NCBI GenBank assembly: GCA_016793195.1
Contig: JAEUJA010000218.1
Span: 1 to 47,487 of the forward strand
DNA from: Phycisphaerae bacterium
GTDB lineage: Bacteria > Planctomycetota > Phycisphaerae > Phycisphaerales > UBA1924
Length of the DNA: 47,487 bases
Direction of reading: 5' to 3'
Shown here: positions 8,118-18,388 of the stretch, in pieces
Layout: each line of letters starts with the position of its first letter
Position numbering within the stretch: position 1 is the stretch's first letter
Notes under the pieces: model-generated
Databases searched by the model: none
What the model was told of the DNA's origin: nothing
What the model saw: only the letters and a program-made list of their open reading frames with translations
Made by a program: the position numbers and the translations under genes

Positions 8118-9587
8118 ATGAGCGACCTGTGGGCCCAATCTCGGGAACGGGCGCGGGCGGCGGCGATGCCACTGGCCCTGCGGATGCGCCCGCGATCGCT
8201 CGACGAGTTCGAGGGGCAGGAGCACATCCTGGGGGAGGGCAAACTCCTGAGGCGGATGCTTTCCGCGGGGACAATTACCTCGCTCATCCTGCATGGCCCG
8301 CCGGGCACGGGCAAGACCACGCTGGCCGAACTCATCGCCCGGCACACCAAGCGTCATTTCGAGCAGGAGAACGCGTCGTCGGTGGGCGTGAAGCGCATCC
8401 GCGAGATCATCGACCAGGCGGCCAGCCGGCTGGAGCACGCCGGAACGCGGACGATGCTGTTCCTGGACGAGATCCACCGCTTCACGCGCTCGCAGCAGGA
8501 CGTGCTGCTGGCGGACGTCGAGCGCGGCGTGGTCACGCTGATCGGCGCGACCACGGAAAACCCCTTGTTCAGCGTGAACTCGGCGCTGGTCAGCCGCAGC
8601 ACGCTGTTTGCGCTCCGCCCGCTGGACCCCGAGCGGATCAAGGCGATCGTCCGGCGTGCGGCGGAAGACCCCGAGCGCGGCTTCGGTGCGCGGGCGATCG
8701 ATCTGCGCGAGGATGCGCTCGACGTGTGGGCGATCAAGTGCGATGGCGATGCACGGCGGGCGCTGACGGCGCTTGAAGTCGCGGTGCTGAGCAGTTTAGA
8801 GAGAAAAAGAGACGAAGTGACGGAGAGACGGAGTGGGGAGGAAGAGAAGAGGCAGAGAGACGGAGAGACGAAGAGACGGAGTGAAGAGCAAGAGAAGGAG
8901 AGAGGAGAGGCCGGGACGCCGGGCGTGATCGTGATTGATCGGGCGGTGGCGGAGGACTCGATCCAGCAGAAGGCCGCGGTGTACGACGGCACGGGCGACG
9001 AGCACTACGACCTGGCATCGGCGATGATCAAGAGCGTGCGCGGGAGCGACCCCGACGCCGCGGTGTATTGGATTGCGCGGATGCTGGAGGGCGGCGAGGA
9101 CCCGCGGTTCATCGCGCGGCGGCTGGCGATCCTGGCGAGCGAGGACATCGGCAACGCCGACCCGCGCGCGATCATGGTGGCGGCGTCGGCGTGGGAGCTG
9201 GTGGAGCGGATCGGGATGCCCGAGGCGCGAATCACGCTGTCGCAGTCCGCGATCTATCTGGCACTGGCGCCCAAGAGCAACGCGTCGTACCTGGCGATCG
9301 ACGAGGCGATCGCGGACGTGCGCGAGGGTCGGACGATCCCCGTGCCCATGCACATCAAGGACGGGAACGTTCGCAAGGCCCAGGACCTTTCGCCCGGCGG
9401 GAACCGGGGCGATCGGTACGACTATGCCCACGACCACGCGGACGGCGTGGGGCGGCAGGACTACCTGGGTGTCGAGAAAAGCTATTACAGGCCGGGCGCG
9501 CACGGGCTGGAGGCGCAGCTGGCGGCACGCCTGAGAGAGATAAAAGCTTTGCGGGCCGAGACGAACAAGGAAGCCGGGCGGGCGTGA
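8118..9587 (+). CDS. rarA: Replication-associated recombination protein A (AAA+ ATPase)
   Basis: RarA (MgsA) is a clamp-loader-like AAA+ ATPase that acts at stalled replication forks. The 489-residue product has Walker A GPPGTGKTT (60-68), Walker B LFLDEIHRF (114-122), the sensor-1 stretch LIGATTENP (141-149) and the C-terminal tetramerisation region with DGVGRQDYLGVEKSYYRPG. Between the ATPase lid and the C-terminal part, residues about 226-268 are a highly charged Lys/Glu/Arg insert encoded by a purine-only repeat with 8-nt periodicity. Homologues normally have a short linker here. The insert keeps the frame, so the gene is probably functional. The start has no Shine-Dalgarno but a -10-like box 6 nt upstream. 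Confidence 0.93.
   Translation: MSDLWAQSRERARAAAMPLALRMRPRSLDEFEGQEHILGEGKLLRRMLSAGTITSLILHGPPGTGKTTLAELIARHTKRHFEQENASSVGVKRIREIIDQAASRLEHAGTRTMLFLDEIHRFTRSQQDVLLADVERGVVTLIGATTENPLFSVNSALVSRSTLFALRPLDPERIKAIVRRAAEDPERGFGARAIDLREDALDVWAIKCDGDARRALTALEVAVLSSLERKRDEVTERRSGEEEKRQRDGETKRRSEEQEKERGEAGTPGVIVIDRAVAEDSIQQKAAVYDGTGDEHYDLASAMIKSVRGSDPDAAVYWIARMLEGGEDPRFIARRLAILASEDIGNADPRAIMVAASAWELVERIGMPEARITLSQSAIYLALAPKSNASYLAIDEAIADVREGRTIPVPMHIKDGNVRKAQDLSPGGNRGDRYDYAHDHADGVGRQDYLGVEKSYYRPGAHGLEAQLAARLREIKALRAETNKEAGRA
8798..8910 (+). repeat. Purine-rich degenerate octamer array inside rarA
   Basis: About 113 nt of almost pure A/G sequence is built from degenerate 8-nt units of the kind AGAGACGG, AGAGACGA and AGTGACGG. 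It is translated as the Lys/Glu/Arg-rich insert of RarA. Short related units occur between genes at about 17187-17213 and 30231-30250. The strong strand asymmetry and periodicity differ sharply from the surrounding GC-rich coding sequence. Confidence 0.8.
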
Positions 9588-9743
9588 GGAAGTGCGGTCG
9601 TGCGGGCGGTCAATCTTGACGCCGGGCGACGCGGTTGGTCGATTGATGGGGGTTGCGCCACAGGCGATTCGGCGGGCGCGACGGGGGTTCGGGTTGGAGT
9701 CTTGACGGGCGGTTGGTTGCCTCATCTCTGTCGGGAGCGGCGG

Positions 9744-10364
9744 TTGCGGGTGAGCGATCTGACGGAAGCCAAGCGGGAGATGCGCCGCTCGTTGAAACGG
9801 GCGCTGGACGCGATGTCGCCCGACGACGTTGGCGCGCTGTCGGCTCGGCTGTGCCAGCGCATCCTGGCGTCGGAGTTTGTCCGTGCCGCCGAGGTGGTCA
9901 TGGTGTTTGCGCCGATGCGGGGCGAGACGGACGTGACGCCGGTCATCGAGCGGGCGCTGGCGAGCGGACAGACGGTGGTGCTTCCCTGGATCGACTGGGA
10001 GCAGCGCGAGCTGGTCGCCCGGCGTGTGACTCGCTATCCGGGCGACCTGGAGGCCACCCGGCAGGGACTGCGGCAGCCCAAGGCTTCGTGCGCCGCGGTC
10101 GAGGTCGGATTGATCGACCTGGTGGTCACGCCGGGCCTTGGATTTGACGGCTATGGCGGGCGGCTGGGGCGCGGCGGCGGGTTCTATGATCGGTTCTTCG
10201 CGACGCCCGGGCTGACGGCGGCTCGGGTGGGCGTGGCGTTCGACGGGCAGATCGTCGATCGCGTGCCGCGTGACGAGCGTGATGCGCTCGTGGACGCGGT
10301 GATCACGCCGACGCGAACGATCGTCGCGGATATGTCCGGGCCGCCGGATGTGGCGACGGGCTGA
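9744..10364 (+). CDS. 5-formyltetrahydrofolate cyclo-ligase
   Basis: This enzyme (MTHFS/YgfA family) converts 5-formyl-THF to 5,10-methenyl-THF using ATP and feeds one-carbon metabolism. The family signature GLGFDGYGGRLGRGGGFYDR is intact near residues 131-150, and the N-terminal helix with KREMRRSLKRAL and VFAPMRGETDV fits the fold. A TTG start at 9744 is chosen because GGGAG lies 6 nt before it, giving 206 residues, the normal length. GTG at 9750 is the alternative. An extended frame upstream to 9600 has no family similarity. The gene lies between rarA and the L,D-transpeptidase on the same strand. Confidence 0.9.
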   Translation: MRVSDLTEAKREMRRSLKRALDAMSPDDVGALSARLCQRILASEFVRAAEVVMVFAPMRGETDVTPVIERALASGQTVVLPWIDWEQRELVARRVTRYPGDLEATRQGLRQPKASCAAVEVGLIDLVVTPGLGFDGYGGRLGRGGGFYDRFFATPGLTAARVGVAFDGQIVDRVPRDERDALVDAVITPTRTIVADMSGPPDVATG

Positions 10365-10452
10365 ACGAGACGGGGCGAGGGACCGCTCCTGAGGGAACAG
10401 AAGGGCGCCGGCCCGGATGGGCGCGGGCGCGAGCAACACGGAAGGTTCGGAC

Positions 10453-11700
10453 ATGGCACTTCCATCTCAGATCGAGCACTCGGTGGGGAGCACGCACAGC
10501 TTCGCCGCCAAGCGTCGTCAGCGGAACACGGGACTCATCGTCGCGGCGCTGGTCGTCGTGGCGGCGGGCGGGACCTACGCGGTGTGGACCATGAAGAAGT
10601 CCCCATCGCCCGCGCGGGCGGGGACGGATACTCCCGCGGCGGACGGCGGGCCGGTCACCCCGCCGTCGCTCGTGCCCGAGCCCGGGAAGAAGAACGAGTT
10701 CGTGAAGGGCGACGCGGGCGTTCCCCGCGAGCCGGTGCGGGCCAGCGACCCCGCGCCGGGCGTGCCCTCGCTCTCCATGACCGACGGCACCAAGCCCAAC
10801 CCCGTCAACGTCGCCGACCCGCAGGCCAACCCCGAGGTGAAGCCCGCGGACAAGGACGCGCCCAACACCAGCACCACTGCCGCGACACCGGGCAGCACGC
10901 TCACGCCCAGCATCTCGGGCGCCGCGATTTCTGAGTGGATCAGCGAGGGCGACCGCAAGTATTCCGGCGGCGACCTGCTGGCGGCCCGAGGCCTGTTCGG
11001 CAAGGCGCTCGCCGACCCGCGGAGCGTCGCCGGCGATCGCGACTCGCTCCGCGAGAAACTGTCCAAAATCAGCGATGAACTGATCTTCTCGAGCAAGGTC
11101 GTGGCGGGCGACCCGCTGACGGAGACCTACGCCGTCGTGGCGGGCGACAGCCTCATCAAGATCGCGCGGAAGCGCGACCTGGCGACGGATTGGCGTTTGA
11201 TCCAGCGGATCAACGGCCTGAAGGACCCCGGCGCGCTGAAGGTGGGCCAGAAGCTCAAGCTGGTGCGCGGGCCGTTCCACGCCGTGGTGAGCAAGTCGGC
11301 GTACCGCCTCGACCTTTATACCGGCTCGCCGGACGATCAGGAGACGTGGACCTTCGTGAAATCGTTCAAGGTCGGGCTGGGCACGGACAACGGCACGCCG
11401 ACGGGCACGTTCGTCGTGAAGCCCGCGAGCAAGCTGGTCAACCCGCATTGGACCAACCCCAAGACCGGCGAACACTTTGACGACGACGACCCGAAGAACC
11501 CGATCGGCGAGTTCTGGATGGGCATCGAGGGCGTTGGCGCCTCGGCGGTTCACAAGGGCTTCGGGCTCCACGGCACGATCGAGCCCGATTCCATCGGACA
11601 GCAGAAATCCATGGGGTGCGTGCGCCTAGGCGACCAGGACATCGGGCTGCTCTATGAGCTCTTGTGCGAGAAGATCAGCGTGGTGAAGATCGAGCCGTAG
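10453..11700 (+). CDS. LysM-containing L,D-transpeptidase (YkuD family), membrane anchored
   Basis: The product probably crosslinks peptidoglycan or attaches proteins to it by L,D-transpeptidation. The 415-residue protein has a cytoplasmic N-terminus, one membrane segment (about 27-47), a long Pro/Ala/Asp-rich periplasmic linker (50-155), a short helical repeat (about 160-190), a LysM peptidoglycan-binding domain (224-270) and a YkuD domain (274-414). The catalytic motif is complete: HGT at 373-375, then SIGQQKSMGCVR with Cys389 and Arg391. The ATG at 10453 has GGAAGG 7 nt upstream; an earlier in-frame ATG lacks one. It supports a peptidoglycan wall in this organism. Family assignment is firm; the exact bond formed is not known. 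Confidence 0.92.
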   Translation: MALPSQIEHSVGSTHSFAAKRRQRNTGLIVAALVVVAAGGTYAVWTMKKSPSPARAGTDTPAADGGPVTPPSLVPEPGKKNEFVKGDAGVPREPVRASDPAPGVPSLSMTDGTKPNPVNVADPQANPEVKPADKDAPNTSTTAATPGSTLTPSISGAAISEWISEGDRKYSGGDLLAARGLFGKALADPRSVAGDRDSLREKLSKISDELIFSSKVVAGDPLTETYAVVAGDSLIKIARKRDLATDWRLIQRINGLKDPGALKVGQKLKLVRGPFHAVVSKSAYRLDLYTGSPDDQETWTFVKSFKVGLGTDNGTPTGTFVVKPASKLVNPHWTNPKTGEHFDDDDPKNPIGEFWMGIEGVGASAVHKGFGLHGTIEPDSIGQQKSMGCVRLGDQDIGLLYELLCEKISVVKIEP

Positions 11701-11799
11701 CGCGGCGCGGGTGGGTTGGCGCGCGGGGCGGCGTGCGTTTGATCGTTGTCTCGACGACTCGTACCGATCTGGTTTGACAACCGCGCTTGCGGCGCTTCG

Positions 11800-11825
11800 A
11801 CCCGGACCTTCGCAAGGTCTTGGGT
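11800..11825. terminator. Weak hairpin between convergent genes
   Basis: GACCTT/AAGGTC (11805-11810/11814-11819) with a CGC loop, flanked by ACCC/GGGT, lies between the converging L,D-transpeptidase and SGNH hydrolase genes. There is no T-run on either side, so this is at best a weak bidirectional stop. Confidence 0.3.
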
Positions 11826-11863
11826 TCGGTGTCCAATCGCGCGGAAGCCAGGCCGAGCCCGAA

Positions 11864-12958
11864 TCAGGTCGCGATCTCGATGATTTCCTGGAATCGGCGC
11901 GCGATGCGTCGGTAGCACGAGTCGGCCACGTGCAGTTCGTTGACCCAATCGGCGTCGCGGACCAGGTCTCGCACGTCGACGTGGTAGAAGCGGTCCGGGT
12001 AATCGCTCGCCAGCCCGGCGAGCATGTCGTTGAACATGTCGATAAGCGTGCGCATTGTCTCTTTGGCCTCGCGCGGCCCCCACTGCTTCTCGTCGAAGGC
12101 CGGCTTCAGCCACGGGCCGGCAACGCGGAATATAAGCAGGTCGACCGAGCGCCCGTCGGGGATCGGATATCCATAGCCGTGCGCCAGGACGGGCGTCGTG
12201 ATCGACGCGCCATGGAAGGCATCGAGCAGGTGCTCGTAGGCGCGCCGGACGTTTTCGTTGAAGACCCGCTCGGCGTAATCCAGCCGGATCGCCGGGAGCC
12301 CCGACTGCGCGTGATTGAGGAATGGGCGCAGCTCAGGCCCGGCGACGTCGTTCCCGCCACCCGAGAACAGGAACGCACGCGGGCGGTGGTGCTCGATGGT
12401 GCGGATAAGAAAGTCGGTGGGCTTGGCGGCGGCGGCGTGCTCGCCGTAGATCATGTTCTCGAGCGTGTCGCCGTAGTGGCTGAATTGCTGCACGCTGTAA
12501 CCGTGGTCGACGTGCATCCAGTTGAGGATGTCGACGCCGGGCGGATAGTCGAACCATGAATCACCCTCGGCGACGATCACGGGCCGGTGGGTGGGCTCCT
12601 GGGTGTCGTCGTAGCCGAGCATCCGCGCCCGCGGCCCGGCGCCGGGCGCGGGCGGCGCCACACCACCCGACCTCCCCGAACTCCAGCTCGAAGACTTGCA
12701 CGAGAGCTTGATGTCGCGCACGGCGTCGGGCGAGAGCAGGCCGTCGGTGAAGGCGAAAGCGCTCGAACTCGCGCGATCTGTCGCGGACCTGGGCTTTGAT
12801 GACTTGGGCTTCGATGACTTGGGCTTCGATGACTTGGGCTTTGGTGACTTGGGCGATGCCTTCGTTGTCCCGCGCGTCTTCTTGGCGGGCGTCGGCGGGA
12901 CGGGCGGCTTGGCGTGTGTCTTTTTGAGCGGCTTCTTGCGCGACACTTTCTTCGCCAT
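11864..12958 (-). CDS. SGNH/GDSL-type hydrolase with lysine-rich histone-like N-terminal tail
   Basis: The C-terminal 260 or so residues form an SGNH hydrolase domain: block I EGDSWFDYP with the nucleophile serine, block III SGGGNDVAG, and a block V-like NELHVAD with the catalytic histidine (Asn stands where Asp is usual). Such enzymes hydrolyse esters, often acyl or acetyl groups; the substrate is unknown. The first 60 or so residues are very basic and low in complexity (AKKVSRKKPLKKTHAK, then PKSSK repeated), resembling a histone-like tail; no signal peptide is seen. The ATG at 12958 has GGAG 6 nt upstream. The tail is encoded by a 15-bp tandem repeat. The gene converges with the L,D-transpeptidase. 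Confidence 0.75.
   Translation of the reverse strand: MAKKVSRKKPLKKTHAKPPVPPTPAKKTRGTTKASPKSPKPKSSKPKSSKPKSSKPRSATDRASSSAFAFTDGLLSPDAVRDIKLSCKSSSWSSGRSGGVAPPAPGAGPRARMLGYDDTQEPTHRPVIVAEGDSWFDYPPGVDILNWMHVDHGYSVQQFSHYGDTLENMIYGEHAAAAKPTDFLIRTIEHHRPRAFLFSGGGNDVAGPELRPFLNHAQSGLPAIRLDYAERVFNENVRRAYEHLLDAFHGASITTPVLAHGYGYPIPDGRSVDLLIFRVAGPWLKPAFDEKQWGPREAKETMRTLIDMFNDMLAGLASDYPDRFYHVDVRDLVRDADWVNELHVADSCYRRIARRFQEIIEIAT
12795..12854 (-). repeat. 15-bp tandem repeat (4 units) in the SGNH hydrolase gene
   Basis: Four copies of TTYGRTGACTTGGGC lie head to tail (12795-12809, 12810-12824, 12825-12839, 12840-12854); the middle two are identical and the outer two differ at one or two bases. On the minus strand each unit encodes PKSSK or a close variant. 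The copy number may vary between strains. Confidence 0.85.
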
Positions 12959-13000
12959 GATCTTCTCCGTGCCGCGCAGCCTACCGCTCTATTGCTCGTT

Positions 13001-13969
13001 CTACAACCGATCCTTCGGCAGTTCGGGCGCCTCGGCGGAGCACGTTGCGGCCGAGAGCATCATCGCCGCCAGCTCCGCCCCGCGCGGCACGTTGCGATAT
13101 GAAAAACGCGCTGCGGGAGTCTCGCCCGCGGCGTTCTCGCCATTGTCCGCGGCTCGCGTGAGGTAGATCGCGCGCGCGCGGGCATCGATCGTCAGGCGCA
13201 GCGCGCGAAGGTCGTGCGATTCCGTCGCGGCGAAGCCCCGCCCCAGAAACCCCGCGCGCATCACTTCGAGTTTCCCGGGCGACACGCGGAAATACACGGG
13301 GAAGCACGCGGCCCAGAGAATCGCCAGCACGCCCGCGATCCCCATCATCTCCAGCGACGCGACGTGCGTCCGAAAGCCGCTGGACATCTGCCACCAGAAC
13401 CACGCCAGCCACACCGCCGTCACGCCCAGCCAGAACCCGATGAACATTCGTTTGCGCGGCGCGACGGCGAAGAACGCGAAATACACCGCGGGCTCAAAGC
13501 CGCTGTCGCGTCCGGGGTCGAAGGCGGCGTGAACGGGCCCCAGCGCGTTGACATCGCCGAAGGCACGGACGCGGAAGCGTGCGTCGCTCTCGATGTCGGG
13601 CGCGCCGAAGGTGGGCCGCGATCGTCCCCAGCCCCGCAGCCACGCGAACATCGAGAGCATGACCAGGGCGGCGGCCACGCCGGTGATGATCCACGACCAC
13701 AGCGGACGCGTGCCGAGCCTGGGGAGCACGAGCTGCCCGATCGCGACCACCGCCGCGGTCGCGCCCATGAGCATCCAGATGGGGAGCTGCGCCATCGCGT
13801 CGTGCATGTTGGACTTGTCGGCGAGGAACGCCTTGCTTGGAGCGGTGCCGCGGGCGGCCCAGTGGATGACGCGATGAAAGTCGGGCGTCTCGGCGTCGAC
13901 GGGCGCGGGGTTGAGCGGGCCGGGCGGGTCGGGCGGGTCGGGCGGGTCGGGCGCGATGGGATCAGGCAT
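13001..13969 (-). CDS. Membrane protein of unknown function with four hydrophobic segments
   Basis: The 322-residue product is not recognised as a named family. It starts with a Pro/Asp-rich stretch (PDPPDPPDPP), then has hydrophobic pairs around IWMLMGATAAVVAIGQLVL and IITGVAAALVMLSMFAWL. A soluble loop rich in Phe and Asp follows, then a second pair (MFIGFWLGVTAVWLAWFWW and MMGIAGVLAILWAACFPVYF) and a soluble C-terminal domain of about 90 residues that resembles the membrane-associated PH-like domains in pattern only. The start at 13969 has no clear Shine-Dalgarno. It lies 13 nt after the small gene at 13983 on the same strand and upstream of the SGNH hydrolase gene. Strong third-position GC supports it being real. 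Confidence 0.7.
   Translation of the reverse strand: MPDPIAPDPPDPPDPPGPLNPAPVDAETPDFHRVIHWAARGTAPSKAFLADKSNMHDAMAQLPIWMLMGATAAVVAIGQLVLPRLGTRPLWSWIITGVAAALVMLSMFAWLRGWGRSRPTFGAPDIESDARFRVRAFGDVNALGPVHAAFDPGRDSGFEPAVYFAFFAVAPRKRMFIGFWLGVTAVWLAWFWWQMSSGFRTHVASLEMMGIAGVLAILWAACFPVYFRVSPGKLEVMRAGFLGRGFAATESHDLRALRLTIDARARAIYLTRAADNGENAAGETPAARFSYRNVPRGAELAAMMLSAATCSAEAPELPKDRL
13922..13948 (+). repeat. 9-bp tandem repeat with G-quadruplex potential
   Basis: Three exact copies of GGGCGGGTC lie at 13922-13948, followed by GGGCGCG. On the plus strand this gives at least six GGG runs separated by 1-2 nt, a textbook G-quadruplex pattern. On the minus strand it encodes the DPP repeats near the N-terminus of the membrane protein. 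Confidence 0.8.
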
Positions 13970-13982
13970 GCGAATGGATGTT

Positions 13983-14210
13983 CTACCGCGCCTGCAAGAT
14001 CGAGGTTGCCTCAGCGCCCTTGATCTCAACACTCGCCACGTGGGTCGAAGTCCTGCCCACGTTCCCAAGCGTGCGTGGCGCGAGCGCCGGCGACCACATT
14101 GCCGTGCCGGGACGAGGCCCCGTCGGTACCGCTCGCGTATCAAGCACGCGCACCACGTCGCTCTCCAAGAGCATCGCATGAAACGCCGGCGAGACCTTCA
14201 CCGCGTTCAA
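13983..14210 (-). CDS. Small hypothetical protein, probably the 3' part of a frameshifted or overlapping gene
   Basis: From a TTG at 14210 to the stop at 13983 the frame encodes 75 residues (LNAVKVSPAFHAML... ending VEIKGAEATSILQAR) with strong third-position GC, so it is probably translated. No good ribosome site precedes this TTG. A second short frame, shifted by one base, starts at GTG 14284 with GGAGG 9 nt upstream, encodes MAASGPMSTLVQPIPIDQSL..., and stops at 14207; its TGA overlaps the TTG as TTGA. Either one gene of about 100 residues has a one-base frameshift at 14207-14210, or the short frame is a leader coupled to the second. The gene ends 13 nt before the next start. Function unknown. 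Confidence 0.5.
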   Translation of the reverse strand: MNAVKVSPAFHAMLLESDVVRVLDTRAVPTGPRPGTAMWSPALAPRTLGNVGRTSTHVASVEIKGAEATSILQAR

Positions 14211-14397
14211 GCGGTCGTCCGGGGCAGCGATTGATCGATCGGAATCGGCTGGACGAGCGTGCTCATCGGACCGGACGCTGCCACGCCGACACCCCTCCAA
14301 ACAGCCCTGATTTCTCGTTGTTTTGAGATACGAACACAATCCGATCACAGGGCCGTTGGCAGCCTCCTGTTCGTGGGCGTGAACCCCGGCGAGCCGC

Positions 14398-17186
<2,789 letters not shown>

Positions 17187-17213
17187 GCGAGGCAGAGAGA
17201 CAGCGAGAGGGGA
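17187..17213. repeat. Short GAGA-type repeat after gyrB
   Basis: The sequence GCGAGGCAGAGAGACAGCGAGAGGGG directly follows the gyrB stop. It is built from the same degenerate GAGACAGC/GAGAGACG octamers seen inside rarA and at 30231-30250. Confidence 0.5.
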
Positions 17214-17215
17214 GG

Positions 17216-17401
17216 TTACTCCTCAACCTCACTGAACGCCCCCTTGGCCGCCTCCTGATCGACGTACTTCTGGAAGTCGCTCATCTTGTACGAGATGAAG
17301 CAAAAGGCGTGGTGGATCGCGAGCCACTCAAGGTCGCCCTTGTCCTCGCCCAGGTCCTTGCGCATCCGGTTCAGTTCCGCCAGCAGCGTCTCGGCTTTCA
17401 T
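17216..17401 (-). CDS. Small hypothetical protein (61 aa)
   Basis: The product starts MKAETLLAELNRMRKDLGED and is a soluble, mostly helical, acidic protein with one aromatic patch (WLAIHHAFCFISYKMSDFQ). Third-position GC and the ending at a gene boundary support it. It is not recognised. The start has no Shine-Dalgarno; a TACGAT box ends 8 nt upstream of the ATG, which would fit a leaderless or near-leaderless transcript. It converges with gyrB and lies downstream of znuB on the same strand. Confidence 0.65.
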   Translation of the reverse strand: MKAETLLAELNRMRKDLGEDKGDLEWLAIHHAFCFISYKMSDFQKYVDQEAAKGAFSEVEE

Positions 17402-17491
17402 ATGCGGAGATCGTAGGGGCGAGATCGGCCCGCTCCTTCCCCGCGGACTCTTCAGGTCCGGCGTTCGAGGTTCAAGAAGTCGGATCCCGCC

Positions 17492-18388
17492 TCACGCCTC
17501 CGCGCGTGCGCCCGCCAAGCCACCCTCGCGCGCAAGGCCGGCAAGCCGCGCCAGGGCATAGAGCAGCGTCATCGCTCCCACGATGCACGCGCCGGGGGGC
17601 CAATCGAGTTCCATGCTGGCGACCAGCCCGATCACCAGCGACACCAGGGCCGCCCCAACGCTGATCGCGATGACGTGCGAGAGTTTTCTCGACATCGCCA
17701 GGGCCGTCGCGCCCGGGAGCACCAGCACCGCCGTCGCGAGCACCACGCCCGCGAGCTTCATCGCCGTCACGATCGAGAGGCACAGGAGCACCATCAGCAC
17801 GATCCGCGGCGAGCGCGGCGGGGCGCCGAACGCCGGCGCGCTCGTTTCATCAAACGCCCAGAAGATCAGCTTGCGACGCTCCCACCAGAGCACGACGAGG
17901 ATCGCAAGAGAGACAATCGCCGCGACGATCGCGTCGGACCAGCCGACGGAGAGGATTGCTCCAAAGAGCACGGACTCCCAGCCCGGGCCCTGCGAGCCCT
18001 GGCGCTTGAACGCGGCGTGCATAAGGATCGCGCCAAGCGTCATCGACGCGACGAGCACGATGCCGATCGCGGTGTCGGCCGACGTGCCGCGCCGCTCGCT
18101 CATCCACGCGACGATCATCGCGGCCGCGAGGCAGAACGAGAGGATGATCGAGAACTGCCCCATCGCCTGGGCCGCGGTGAGCGACGCGCCGGTGAGTCCC
18201 AGCACCGCCGCCACGCCCATCCCGCCGAACGCCGCGTGGCTCACGCCCTGCCCGATGAAGCTCATGCGCTTGAGCACAACGAGCACGGCCAGGCACGCGC
18301 ACACGATCGCGATCGCCACGCCCGTGACAATCCCAGGCAGGAACAGCCCGCGCATGATCGGATCGCCGAGATACTCAAGCGTTTTCAC
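17492..18388 (-). CDS. Metal ABC transporter permease (ZnuB/MntB family)
   Basis: This is the membrane component of an ABC importer for zinc or manganese. The 298-residue protein is strongly hydrophobic with about eight predicted membrane helices. It has family features: GVSHAAFGGMGVAAVLG near the N-terminus, GTSADTAIGIVLVASMTLGA in the middle, and MKLAGVVLATAVLVLPGATA near the C-terminus. It overlaps the ATPase gene by 14 nt, so the two are translationally coupled. The His-rich partners make zinc the likeliest substrate. Confidence 0.92.
   Translation of the reverse strand: MKTLEYLGDPIMRGLFLPGIVTGVAIAIVCACLAVLVVLKRMSFIGQGVSHAAFGGMGVAAVLGLTGASLTAAQAMGQFSIILSFCLAAAMIVAWMSERRGTSADTAIGIVLVASMTLGAILMHAAFKRQGSQGPGWESVLFGAILSVGWSDAIVAAIVSLAILVVLWWERRKLIFWAFDETSAPAFGAPPRSPRIVLMVLLCLSIVTAMKLAGVVLATAVLVLPGATALAMSRKLSHVIAISVGAALVSLVIGLVASMELDWPPGACIVGAMTLLYALARLAGLAREGGLAGARAEA

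Noticed and set aside
12795-12854. Direct repeats that might look like a CRISPR array
   Set aside because: Units are contiguous 15-mers without spacers and encode PKSSK in frame.
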